NCBI RefSeq assembly: GCF_003583725.1
Contig: NZ_QXTF01000001.1
Location: 744,001-808,000, forward strand
Origin: Sphingomonas edaphi
Lineage (GTDB): Bacteria; Pseudomonadota; Alphaproteobacteria; Sphingomonadales; Sphingomonadaceae
DNA length: 64,000 bases
Reading direction: 5' to 3'
The notes below the pieces were generated by a model. It saw only the letters and a program-made list of their open reading frames with translations, did no database searches and was not told the origin of the DNA. Below, piece after piece: positions 18,021-25,622 of the stretch (its first letter is position 1; the number at the start of each line of letters is the position of its first letter). The position numbers were made by a program, and so were the translations under genes.

Positions 18021-19625
18021 ATGCCTCACCATACCCCCCTCATCGGAACGATTGTCGGGGGGCTTGTCGTCGCCTTCCTCCTTGGCGCGATCGCACAGCG
18101 GCTCCGCATCTCCCCCATCGCCGGGTATCTGCTCGCGGGCGTCATCGTCGGTCCGTTTACGCCAGGCTTCGTCGCCAATAGCGCGCTGGCGGCTGAACTG
18201 GCAGAGATCGGCGTAATTCTCCTCATGTTCGGCGTGGGCCTCCATTTCTCGGTCCGCGACCTGATGAAAGTTCGCAAAATCGCGGTGCCCGGCGCTGTTG
18301 CACAGATCGCCGTGGCGACCGTCATGGGCGCCGGGCTTGCACTGTATCTGGGGTGGAGCCTGCTTGCCGGCCTCGTATTTGGCCTTGCCCTGTCGGTTGC
18401 CAGTACCGTCGTGTTGTTGCGGGCACTGGAAAGTCGCAATCTCGTCAGCACGGATCGCGGACGCATCGCGGTCGGCTGGCTGATCGTTGAAGACATTGCG
18501 ATGGTCGTGGCGCTTGTCTTGCTTCCCGCCATTGCCGGCGCGGCGGAAGGCGACGGCGCCAATACGCCGCTGATTGCACTTGGGATCACGGCCCTGAAGT
18601 TGGCAGGTTTCATCGCACTGATGCTCATCGTCGGTCGCCGGGTCATTCCTTGGGCGCTGCATTGGGTCGTCCATACTGGCTCGCGCGAGCTGTTCCGGCT
18701 TGCGGTTCTCGCCATCGCGCTCGGCGTCGCCTTCGGGGCGGCCATGGTGTTTGGCGTTTCGTTCGCGCTCGGGGCCTTCTTTGCCGGCATGATCCTCGGA
18801 GAAACCGAACTCAGTCGCCGCGCGACCGAAGAGACCCTGCCGCTCCGCGATGCCTTCGCGGTCCTCTTTTTCGTGTCGGTCGGCATGCTGTTCGATCCGG
18901 CCGTCATCGTCGAACAGCCACTGCCGCTGCTCGCTACGGTGGCAATCATCGTCATTGGCAAATCGCTGGCTGCCTACGCCATCGTCCGCGCCTTCGGTCA
19001 TGGCAACCAGACCGCAATCGCCGTTTCTGCCAGTCTGGCCCAGATTGGCGAATTCTCGTTCATCCTGGCCGGCCTTGGTACCGAGCTTGCGATCCTGCCG
19101 CAGGAAGGCCGCGACCTAATCCTGGCAGGTGCGATCATCTCGATCCTACTTCACCCGTTTCTGTTCAGCCTCGCTGCGAAGCGAGCCAGGCGATTATCAT
19201 TACCTGGGGTGGAGGAGGCTCCGCCATCTCATGTAATCGTCGTTGGCTATGGCCGGGTCGGCAAGCTCATCACCGAACGCCTTGACGGATCGAACCGCGA
19301 TTTCGTCCTGATCGATGACCAGTCGGAGGTGATTCGCCTTGCGGACGAAGCCGGCATGGAAACGATCCGGGGCAATGCCGCCAGCGCCGATATCCTTCGC
19401 GAGGCAGGCATCGATCGGGCCCGCGCCTTGCTGATTGCCATTCCGGAAGGGTTTGAGGCCGGCGGCGTTGCCGACGTCGCTCGCAAGCTGAAGCCCGATC
19501 TGAAGATCATCGCCCGCGCTCATTCGCGCGAAGAGGTCGCCCATTTGCTCGGCCATGGAGCAACGCAGGTCATCATGGGCGAGGAGGAGATCGCTCGACA
19601 GATGATCGCCGCGGTCCCGGCCTGA
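18021..19625 (+). CDS. ybaL: YbaL-type CPA2 cation:proton antiporter with RCK domain
   Basis: A 534-aa inner-membrane protein of the CPA2 (Kef-like) family. It starts MPHHTPLIGTIVGGLVVAFL and matches E. coli YbaL closely along its length: RISPIAGYLLAGVIVGPFTP, STVVLLRALE, WLIVEDI, FALGAFFAGMILGE and DAFAVLFFVSVGMLFDP. After about 12 helices comes a TrkA-N/RCK domain with the Rossmann motif VVGYGRVGK. The ATG at 18021 follows AGGTGA. It is convergent with panB, 13 bases apart. The physiological role (probably K+/H+ exchange) is inferred from the family. Confidence 0.92.
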   Translation: MPHHTPLIGTIVGGLVVAFLLGAIAQRLRISPIAGYLLAGVIVGPFTPGFVANSALAAELAEIGVILLMFGVGLHFSVRDLMKVRKIAVPGAVAQIAVATVMGAGLALYLGWSLLAGLVFGLALSVASTVVLLRALESRNLVSTDRGRIAVGWLIVEDIAMVVALVLLPAIAGAAEGDGANTPLIALGITALKLAGFIALMLIVGRRVIPWALHWVVHTGSRELFRLAVLAIALGVAFGAAMVFGVSFALGAFFAGMILGETELSRRATEETLPLRDAFAVLFFVSVGMLFDPAVIVEQPLPLLATVAIIVIGKSLAAYAIVRAFGHGNQTAIAVSASLAQIGEFSFILAGLGTELAILPQEGRDLILAGAIISILLHPFLFSLAAKRARRLSLPGVEEAPPSHVIVVGYGRVGKLITERLDGSNRDFVLIDDQSEVIRLADEAGMETIRGNAASADILREAGIDRARALLIAIPEGFEAGGVADVARKLKPDLKIIARAHSREEVAHLLGHGATQVIMGEEEIARQMIAAVPA

Positions 19626-19638
19626 TGGTCACACTGGC

Positions 19639-20508
19639 CTAGGCTTTGGGTCGGTACGTCTGCTCCTCGGTCGGGAACGCGCGACCGAGAACTTCCTTCC
19701 GATAGGCCGCCGCCGCATCGCCGATGCGCGTGGCAAGGTCGTCATAGCGCTTCACGAAGCGCGGCGTCCGCTCAAACAATCCCAGCATGTCTTCGGTTAC
19801 CAGCACCTGGCCGTCGCAATTCGCCGAAGCGCCGATGCCGATGGTCGGCACGGCAATCGCGTCGGTGACCTGGTCGGCGATGTTTTCCATCACGCCTTCG
19901 ATGACGACGCAAAAGGCGCCCGCGTCTGCAACCGCCTTGGCGTCGCCGACGATTTTCCTGGCCTCGGCGTCACTCTTCCCCCGCGCGCCGTAGCCGCCCA
20001 GAACGTTGACCGCTTGGGGCGTCAGTCCGACATGACCGATGACGGGAATTCCGCGCTTCGTCAGGAAATCGATGGTCGGCGCCATGGCTTCCCCGCCTTC
20101 CAGCTTCACGGCTGCGCAGCCACTCTCCTTCAGGATCCGCGATGCGCTGGCAAAGGCCTGCTCGGGCGATCCCTCATAGCTCCCAAATGGCATGTCGACC
20201 GCGACCAGCGCGTGCCAGCTGCCGCGCACCACGGCAGCACCGTGCGCGCACATCATCTCCATCGTCACCGGCACCGTCGACGGCAGACCATAGATGACTT
20301 GGCCAAGGCTGTCGCCGACCAGCAGCATTTCGCAATGCGGGTCGAGCAATTGCGCCATGCGCATGGTGTAGGCAGTCAACATTACGAGCGGCTGCTCTGT
20401 CTTGCCGTCCTTCTTCCGCGTCCGGATGGATGGGACGGTCATCCGTTTCCCGGGTACGGGGGTCGGTGTCGCGCGGCTGGTCGCACTGTCGATGGTGAAT
20501 GTGGACAT
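19639..20508 (-). CDS. panB: PanB, ketopantoate hydroxymethyltransferase
   Basis: Uses methylene-tetrahydrofolate to convert alpha-ketoisovalerate to ketopantoate, the first committed step of pantothenate/CoA synthesis. The 289-aa product has [28 protein letters not shown] (metal-binding Asp), [23 protein letters not shown] and [16 protein letters not shown], all signature segments of PanB. The first 20 residues are a non-conserved extension rich in Thr and Pro. panC and panD are not nearby. Confidence 0.96.
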   Translation of the reverse strand: MSTFTIDSATSRATPTPVPGKRMTVPSIRTRKKDGKTEQPLVMLTAYTMRMAQLLDPHCEMLLVGDSLGQVIYGLPSTVPVTMEMMCAHGAAVVRGSWHALVAVDMPFGSYEGSPEQAFASASRILKESGCAAVKLEGGEAMAPTIDFLTKRGIPVIGHVGLTPQAVNVLGGYGARGKSDAEARKIVGDAKAVADAGAFCVVIEGVMENIADQVTDAIAVPTIGIGASANCDGQVLVTEDMLGLFERTPRFVKRYDDLATRIGDAAAAYRKEVLGRAFPTEEQTYRPKA

Positions 20509-20577
20509 GAGCGACTCATAGCTGCTGGCCGTCCGGGCAGCCAGTCCTGCCTACGGCTCGGCTCAGCGTTACCCGCA

Positions 20578-20597
20578 AGTGGCGGAAATCCGCCACT
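20578..20597. repeat. Perfect short palindrome upstream of panB
   Basis: AGTGGCGGA and TCCGCCACT form a perfect stem with an AA spacer about 70 bases before the panB start. There is no T-run on either side. It could be a REP-like element or 5'-leader structure; function unknown. Confidence 0.4.
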
Positions 20598-20734
20598 GTG
20601 ACCGGATCTGCCCGCTCGCCCCCAGTGAAGGCTCGGCCTACCGACAACTGCGCGATTTAACGCAAGGGGCGGCCTAACACGGTATCTCCCCTGACCCCCG
20701 AACCCGTTCGGGAGAACAAAACAAAGGAAGTCTC

Positions 20735-21043
20735 ATGATGAAGCGCACGATCCTTGCGGGAGCGATGCTCTTGGCCGCGAGCGGCGCAGCACTGGCCGCC
20801 CCGCCGGCCACCAGCCCCGGCGCTGCTAACGCCGCAACGCCGGCAATTCCGGCAACGCCGGCCACCCCTGCAGACCCCTCGGCCGACACTGCAGCTGTTC
20901 CCGCCACACCCGCAACGCCGGCCGTGCCGGCAGCAAAGACCGGTGACCCGCTCGCTCCGAATGAGCAGGCGACCACGGCCGAAACGACCATCAAGGCAAC
21001 CAAGTCGGTAAAGAAGGTCGCGAAGTCGAAGAAACCCCGCTGA
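20735..21043 (+). CDS. Secreted low-complexity Ala/Pro/Thr-rich protein
   Basis: A 102-aa product with a clear signal peptide (cleavage probably after ALA at about residue 22), then 50 residues of short Pro-Ala-Thr repeats (TPAIPATPATPADP, VPATPATPAVPAA), and a basic Lys-rich end (KSVKKVAKSKKPR). No family is recognised. It is probably an unstructured periplasmic or surface protein. The start follows AAGGAAG; ATG at 20738 is an equal alternative. A strong terminator lies 30 bases after its stop. Confidence 0.7.
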   Translation: MMKRTILAGAMLLAASGAALAAPPATSPGAANAATPAIPATPATPADPSADTAAVPATPATPAVPAAKTGDPLAPNEQATTAETTIKATKSVKKVAKSKKPR

Positions 21044-21072
21044 TCGGCCTCCCCCTGAGGGTCGATCAAAGG

Positions 21073-21103
21073 AAGGGCGCGCCCATCCCGGGCGCGCCCT
21101 TTT
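21073..21103. terminator. Strong bidirectional-looking terminator
   Basis: Perfect 12-base stem AAGGGCGCGCCC / GGGCGCGCCCTT with a 5-base loop, followed by TTTT on the plus strand. It sits between the convergent secreted-protein gene and the membrane-protein gene ending at 21110, and can serve both. Confidence 0.85.
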
Positions 21104-21109
21104 CGCTGG

Positions 21110-21538
21110 TCAGCGGAGCCAGCCGCGCCGGGCGGCAAGCTTGGAAAATTGCCAGATGACGTAACAGGCGATGACGATGACGACCGGCACCAGCAGCGCT
21201 TCCGACGGCGTCGTCTCTCGCAGTTGCGGCACCAGCACTAGCGCGCTGAACTGGACGACGACGGCCAGCAGCGATACCATCAGCACGGGCACCGCCACTT
21301 TGCGCCGCATCAGCAGAAGCGCGGCACCAATCAATCCCACCCACACCGCAATCGCATAGGCAGCGATCATCCAGCTTGGCGACGCTTCCCACATTGCTCT
21401 CTGGTCGATCGGCAGCGTCGCCGGGTCGGTCGTGACCTGGCTGACATACGTGAAGCAGCCGAAGGCTTCCCACAGGAGCGCCAGTGCCGCTCCTGCCCAG
21501 AACCAGCCCGGAACGTTGCGCACCTCACCGTCGACCAT
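21110..21538 (-). CDS. Four-helix membrane protein, unknown function
   Basis: A 142-aa product with about four hydrophobic helices: near residues 12-30, 56-76, 83-103 and 115-132. It contains the loop TYVSQVTTDPATLPIDQRAMW between helices 1 and 2. No family recognised with confidence; similar small proteins are common in sphingomonads. It ends next to the shared terminator at 21073-21103. Confidence 0.65.
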   Translation of the reverse strand: MVDGEVRNVPGWFWAGAALALLWEAFGCFTYVSQVTTDPATLPIDQRAMWEASPSWMIAAYAIAVWVGLIGAALLLMRRKVAVPVLMVSLLAVVVQFSALVLVPQLRETTPSEALLVPVVIVIACYVIWQFSKLAARRGWLR

Positions 21539-21655
21539 ATCCGCCCCCTACTAATTACAGCGCCAAGCCTATCGGTCTTGCCGAGCAAAGCCAATCAGCA
21601 GCGGTTCAGCTATGATGGAGCAACATTCGCCGACTCGACAATTGGGAGAGACCCA

Positions 21656-22051
21656 GTGCGCATGCTCGCTTTCACGGCAATTTCCCTGCTCGCCATCTCT
21701 GGCGCCGCCAGTGCCGGCGAGCGGCTCACGGGCGAGGCCGAACTGGCCAAGCTGCTCGAAGGACGCGTCGCCGAACGGCCGGTCAGTTGCATCCGCGACT
21801 ATCCGTCCGGCCATACACGGGCAATCGACGGAACCGCACTCGTTTTCGGCACCGGCAGCGTCATTTACGTCAACCGTACCCGAGACCCCCGTTCGATCGA
21901 CGACGACAATGCCTTGGTCATTCGCAAGTCGGGTACCGGCGCGCAGCTGTGCAACAGCGACATCGTGACGACGATGAATAGCGGCTCCCACTTCTACACC
22001 GGCAACGTCTTCCTCACGGAATTCGTCCCCTATCGCCGCGTGAAGCGCTAG
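21656..22051 (+). CDS. Small secreted protein with two cysteines, unknown function
   Basis: A 131-aa product with a signal peptide (cleavage after ASA near residue 20) and a mature domain containing two cysteines (VSCIRDY and AQLCNSD) that may be bridged in the periplasm. The start is GTG at 21656 with GGGAGAG 7 bases upstream; an ATG two codons later is possible. The repeated GTGSVIYVNR and FVPYRR ending do not match a family I know. It is convergent with guaA, four bases apart. Confidence 0.7.
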   Translation: MRMLAFTAISLLAISGAASAGERLTGEAELAKLLEGRVAERPVSCIRDYPSGHTRAIDGTALVFGTGSVIYVNRTRDPRSIDDDNALVIRKSGTGAQLCNSDIVTTMNSGSHFYTGNVFLTEFVPYRRVKR

Positions 22052-22054
22052 GGT

Positions 22055-23626
22055 TCACTCCCACTCGATCGTGCCGGGCGGCTTTGACGTGTAGTCGTAG
22101 ACCACGCGGTTGATGCCCTTTACCTCGTTGATGATCCGCGTCGCGCAGCGCGACAGGAAAGCGGCATCAAAGGGATAGATGTCAGCCGTCATGCCGTCGA
22201 CACTGGTGACGGCGCGCAGCGCGCAGACACTGTCATAGGTGCGGTAGTCACCCATCACGCCGACCGTCCGCACCGGCAACAGTACAGCGAATGCCTGCCA
22301 GATCGCGTCGTAGAGGCCCGCATTGCGGATTTCCTCCAGATAGACTGCGTCGGCCTTGCGCAGGACGTCGCAACGTTCCTTCGTCACCTCGCCCGGAATG
22401 CGGATGGCAAGACCCGGCCCCGGGAAGGGATGGCGCCCGACGAACTGATCGTTCAGGCCCAGTTCTCGGCCGAGCTCGCGAACCTCGTCCTTGAACAGTT
22501 CGCGAAGCGGCTCGACCAGCTTCATGTTCATACGCTCGGGCAAGCCGCCGACATTGTGGTGGCTCTTGATCGTCACCGACGGCCCGCCGGTAAAGCTAAC
22601 GCTCTCGATGACGTCGGGGTAGAGCGTGCCCTGCGCCAGGAAATCCGCGCCGCCCAGCTTCTTCGATTCTTCCTCAAACACGGCGATGAATTCAGCGCCG
22701 ATGAACTTGCGCTTCGCCTCCGGGTCTGTGACGCCGGCGAGCCCAGCCATGAACCGCTCTTCCGCGTCCACCACGACGAGCGGGATGTTGTAATGGTCGC
22801 GAAACAGCCGCTCCACCTGTTCGCGTTCGTTGAGACGCAGGAGGCCGTGGTCGACGAACACGCATGTCAGCTGGTCGCCGATCGCCTCGTGGATCAGGAT
22901 CGCCGCGACCGAGCTGTCGACGCCGCCAGACAGCCCGCAGATCACCCGGCCCTCGCCGACCTGATCGCGAATTTCAGCCACCTTGGTGTCGCGATACGTG
23001 GCCATCGTCCAGTCGCCCTTCAGCCCGCAGACGCGGTGGACGAAGTTAGCGATCAGCTTCGCCCCGTCGGGCGTGTGCGCCACCTCCGGATGGAACTGGG
23101 TGCCGTAGAACTGCCGCTCCTCGTTCGCGATCACGGCGAAGGGCGCGCCGTCGGACACTGCGACAATGCGGAAGCCGGGCGCGAATTTGGTCACTTTGTC
23201 GCCGTGGCTCATCCAGACCTGATGCCGCTCGCCGACTTTCCACAGACCATCGAACAGGGCGCAATCCTCGGTCACGGTGATGAACGCCCGCCCGAACTCG
23301 CCTTCCCATTCGCCGCTGTTGCCGGCTTCGACGGTTCCGCCAAGCTGATGGCTCATCACCTGCTGGCCGTAACAGATGCCTAGGATGGGAAGCCCGGCCT
23401 CGAACAGCATATCCGGCGCGCGCGGGCTGCCTTCCTCCGGAACGCCGGCGGGCGAGCCTGAAAGGATGATGCCCTTCGGCTTCATCCGGCGAAACGCCTC
23501 GTCGACCATGCTGAAGGGTGCGATCTCGCAGTAAACCCCGGCTTCGCGGACGCGGCGGGCGATAAGCTGGGTGACCTGGCTTCCGAAGTCGACGATCAGG
23601 ATAGTGTCGGCGGGTTGGATTGTCAT
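22055..23626 (-). CDS. guaA: GuaA, GMP synthase (glutamine-hydrolysing)
   Basis: Converts XMP to GMP with glutamine and ATP. The 523-aa product has the class I amidotransferase domain first: nucleophile Cys85 in GICYGQQ, and H179/E181 in FHPEV. The ATP-pyrophosphatase domain follows with the P-loop SGGVDSS at 233-239, then the C-terminal dimerisation domain ending PPGTIEWE. All catalytic residues are present. It is a single gene, not near guaB. Confidence 0.98.
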   Translation of the reverse strand: MTIQPADTILIVDFGSQVTQLIARRVREAGVYCEIAPFSMVDEAFRRMKPKGIILSGSPAGVPEEGSPRAPDMLFEAGLPILGICYGQQVMSHQLGGTVEAGNSGEWEGEFGRAFITVTEDCALFDGLWKVGERHQVWMSHGDKVTKFAPGFRIVAVSDGAPFAVIANEERQFYGTQFHPEVAHTPDGAKLIANFVHRVCGLKGDWTMATYRDTKVAEIRDQVGEGRVICGLSGGVDSSVAAILIHEAIGDQLTCVFVDHGLLRLNEREQVERLFRDHYNIPLVVVDAEERFMAGLAGVTDPEAKRKFIGAEFIAVFEEESKKLGGADFLAQGTLYPDVIESVSFTGGPSVTIKSHHNVGGLPERMNMKLVEPLRELFKDEVRELGRELGLNDQFVGRHPFPGPGLAIRIPGEVTKERCDVLRKADAVYLEEIRNAGLYDAIWQAFAVLLPVRTVGVMGDYRTYDSVCALRAVTSVDGMTADIYPFDAAFLSRCATRIINEVKGINRVVYDYTSKPPGTIEWE

Positions 23627-23665
23627 GGCTGGCCGATAAAGAGCGGCGCCCGTCCTGTAAACGCC

Positions 23666-23701
23666 CCAAACAAAGCGCGCGCCCCTTGCGGGACGCGCGC
23701 T
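23666..23701 (-). terminator. Terminator after the first Gly/Tyr-rich gene
   Basis: On the minus strand AGCGCGCG and CGCGCGCT (23694-23701 and 23674-23681) make a perfect 8-base stem, lengthened by further GC pairs, followed by TTTGTTTGG. It lies about 22 bases after the stop at 23724 and before guaA, separating the two units. Confidence 0.75.
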
Positions 23702-23723
23702 CCGTTAGCCTAAAAGCGTGGCC

Positions 23724-24308
23724 TTAGTAGCCGCGCCAGCTGGCGGACCGACGATTGACGTCGATGTCACGGATACGACCATCGTAACGGACTTCGCAGT
23801 TGAAGCTCAGGTCCGCGCCGGCGTTGTAGCCGTAGTTACCGTAACCACTGCGGCCATAACCGTTGTAGCCATTGTAGCCCGAACTCGCGACACCATAGAC
23901 CTTCAGGCCATAGGACTTGCGATCAACTCGGGTGATGCCGAGCACTCGGCCACCGTTGTTGTAGCCTTGGTTGTAACCGTAACCGCGGTTGTAGCCGTTC
24001 CAGCCCTGATAGCCCCAGTTGCCGTACGAACCGCCACCAATGCGGGCTTCAACCGCACGGGCGCACTGGTTCACTGCGGCGCTCTGGTTGCCATACTGGT
24101 TGTAGCCGTAGTTGCCGTACGGATAACGGCCATAGCCCAACACCTGGTTGACGATCGCGCCAAGTACGCCGCCATTGTTGTTGTAGCCCTGATTATAACC
24201 GTAACCGTAGTTTGGCGCCGGATAATATTGGGCAGCAGCCGGGGTCGCCAGACCCGCAGCAGCCGCGATGCCAGCCGCTCCGGCCAGGATCTTCATCTTA
24301 AGCGACAT
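23724..24308 (-). CDS. Secreted Gly/Tyr/Asn-rich protein, copy 1
   Basis: A 194-aa exported protein: signal peptide ending PAAAQ near residue 27, then a repeat-rich region of YGNYGYNQYG- and YNQGYNNGG-type units, and a conserved C-terminal part (GITRVDRKSYGLKVYGVASS, then CEVRYDGRIRDIDVNRRSAS). Two conserved cysteines (QCARAVEARI and NCEVRYDG) probably pair. No known family; the composition suggests a flexible, possibly surface-associated protein. The ATG at 24308 has an AAGGAGA site. It is a tandem paralogue of the next gene. Confidence 0.8.
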   Translation of the reverse strand: MSLKMKILAGAAGIAAAAGLATPAAAQYYPAPNYGYGYNQGYNNNGGVLGAIVNQVLGYGRYPYGNYGYNQYGNQSAAVNQCARAVEARIGGGSYGNWGYQGWNGYNRGYGYNQGYNNGGRVLGITRVDRKSYGLKVYGVASSGYNGYNGYGRSGYGNYGYNAGADLSFNCEVRYDGRIRDIDVNRRSASWRGY

Positions 24309-24456
24309 CAGCTGTCTCCTTTTCACGCACTCGTCCGAAACCCGGACATTTCCGGGCCATACAACGCTCAATAAGCGATTCGGGCTGCATTCCCCCTGAA
24401 TGCGTCGTTTTGCTGCGCGAAAGGTTCGTTAATGATGCTGACGGCAGAGGTGCCGC

Positions 24457-24966
24457 TCAATAGCCTCGCCAAGTGGCCGTGCGCCGCTTGATGTCAAGGT
24501 CGCGGATCCGGCCACTCCGGTTCACTTCGCAATCCCATCTCAGGTCTGCGCCGGCGCCATAGCCGTAATTGCCATAACCCCTCTGGTTCCAGCCTTGATA
24601 GCCGCCCCAGCCGCTGCTGGCGACGCCCCACACCTTCAGGCCATAGGACTTGCGCTCAACCCGCGTGATTCCCTCGACTCGGCCGTGATTGCGATAACGG
24701 TTGTATTGCCGTCCCTGGTAACCCCAGTTGTAGCTGTAACCGTTCAGCCTTTGCTCTACGGCGCGAGCGCAGCGATCAATCGCATAGCCCTGCTGGCCAT
24801 ATTGGTTATAGCCGTAGTTGCCGTACGGATACTGTCCGTAGCGATAGCTATTGATGATTGCGCCAAGGACGCCCTTGGGGTGCTGCTGCGGATAATATTG
24901 CGCGCTGGCGGCGCCCGCGACCACGGTCACGCCCACGCCGATCAGCAACTGCGACACTAACGACAT
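24457..24966 (-). CDS. Secreted Gly/Tyr-rich protein, copy 2
   Basis: A 169-aa paralogue of the preceding entry. It has a signal peptide ending GAASA, the same YPYGNYGYNQYG core, the same paired cysteines (RCARAVEQRL and DCEVNRSGRI) and the shared ending RIRDLDIKRRTATWRGY. The repeat region is shorter. The start at 24966 has GGAGGGG upstream and is preferred over an ATG four codons earlier. The two genes lie 148 bases apart in the same direction and look like a recent or maintained duplication. Confidence 0.8.
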   Translation of the reverse strand: MSLVSQLLIGVGVTVVAGAASAQYYPQQHPKGVLGAIINSYRYGQYPYGNYGYNQYGQQGYAIDRCARAVEQRLNGYSYNWGYQGRQYNRYRNHGRVEGITRVERKSYGLKVWGVASSGWGGYQGWNQRGYGNYGYGAGADLRWDCEVNRSGRIRDLDIKRRTATWRGY

Positions 24967-25087
24967 TCGCCCCTCCATCGTTCAGTCCCATGGACTCGCC
25001 AACGACGCGGCACCCATTAAAACGTTACAGCTCCGAAAAGGATGCAAAAAGGGGTCGGAGGGGCGCAAATGCCCGCCCGGCCTTCGA

Positions 25088-25501
25088 TCAATCCGCCAAG
25101 GAGGCCGGCATCTTGCCGCCGTGAGCCGCCAGCTGCTTCATGACTTCCTTGTGCAGCCAGATATTCATGTCCGCGCTGCCGTCCTTGTCGCCGGCGTACC
25201 CAAGCTCGGTCGCGAGTTCCTTGCGGTTCTCTAAGCTCGAATCCAGGTCAAGCAGCTTCATCAGGTCGGCGATCGATGTCTTGTAGTGGAGGTCGGGGTT
25301 GCCCTTTTCGCTCGCAATCCGGCTCAACACCTGTTCGACATCGACATGCTGTGCGGGGGCGGTGGGTTGTAGCTGCGGGGCCGGATTGGCCTGGCCGGTC
25401 GGACTTTGGCCGGCCGGGGTTTGACCGGGAGTCACTTGCGACTGCGACGGTACGGCTTTCTTGCCGAAAATGGCGTCCCTCATTTTGCCGAAGATGCTCA
25501 T
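25088..25501 (-). CDS. DUF3597 domain protein
   Basis: A 137-aa cytoplasmic protein starting MSIFGKMRDAIFGKKA, followed by a Pro/Gln/Thr-rich linker (residues about 20-52) and a helical domain with HVDVEQVLSRIASEKG and DLMKLLDLDSSLENRKELA, ending NIWLHKEVMKQLAAHGG. This matches the DUF3597 family, of unknown function and common in proteobacteria. The start has a GGAGGAG ribosome site. Confidence 0.88.
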   Translation of the reverse strand: MSIFGKMRDAIFGKKAVPSQSQVTPGQTPAGQSPTGQANPAPQLQPTAPAQHVDVEQVLSRIASEKGNPDLHYKTSIADLMKLLDLDSSLENRKELATELGYAGDKDGSADMNIWLHKEVMKQLAAHGGKMPASLAD

Positions 25502-25578
25502 GACACTCTCCTCCTTCGGACCGCTCTTCGCGAACGCTCCTCATGAGTGAATGCCTGCCGTCGATGGCGGTTTCGCTT

Positions 25579-25608
25579 CGCCCCGCAACCGATCGCGGCT
25601 GCGGGGCG
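25579..25608 (-). terminator. GC-rich hairpin after the prolyl oligopeptidase gene
   Basis: CGCCCCGCA and TGCGGGGCG form a perfect 9-base stem with a 12-base loop, 14 bases after the stop at 25623 on the minus strand. No T-run follows, so it may be a transcript-end or stability structure rather than a classical terminator. Confidence 0.4.
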
Positions 25609-25622
25609 ATTGAACGAACTGC

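Noticed and set aside
17841-19001. 386-codon minus-strand frame opposite the YbaL-type antiporter
   Set aside because: His/Asp/Glu-rich composition typical of the complement of a membrane-protein gene; no motif.
20520-20660. Cobalamin-riboswitch-like words (CCGCCACTGTGACCGG and AGCCAG...CTGCC) upstream of panB
   Set aside because: The two words are in the wrong order and the rest of the riboswitch core is missing; panB is not a typical B12-controlled gene, and the strand is opposite to panB. Treated as chance plus a short palindrome.
22430-23383. 317-codon plus-strand frame opposite guaA
   Set aside because: Shadow of guaA, whose catalytic residues are all visible on the minus strand.
23718-24374. 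Val/Ala-rich 218-codon plus-strand frame opposite the Gly/Tyr-rich gene
   Set aside because: Complement of a Tyr/Asn/Gly-rich reading frame naturally gives Val/Ile/Thr codons; the minus-strand gene has a ribosome site and signal peptide.
23900-24900. Repeated DNA words in the Gly/Tyr-rich genes that might suggest a CRISPR or satellite array
   Set aside because: Spacing is irregular and follows codons of repeat peptides within reading frames; no spacer structure.
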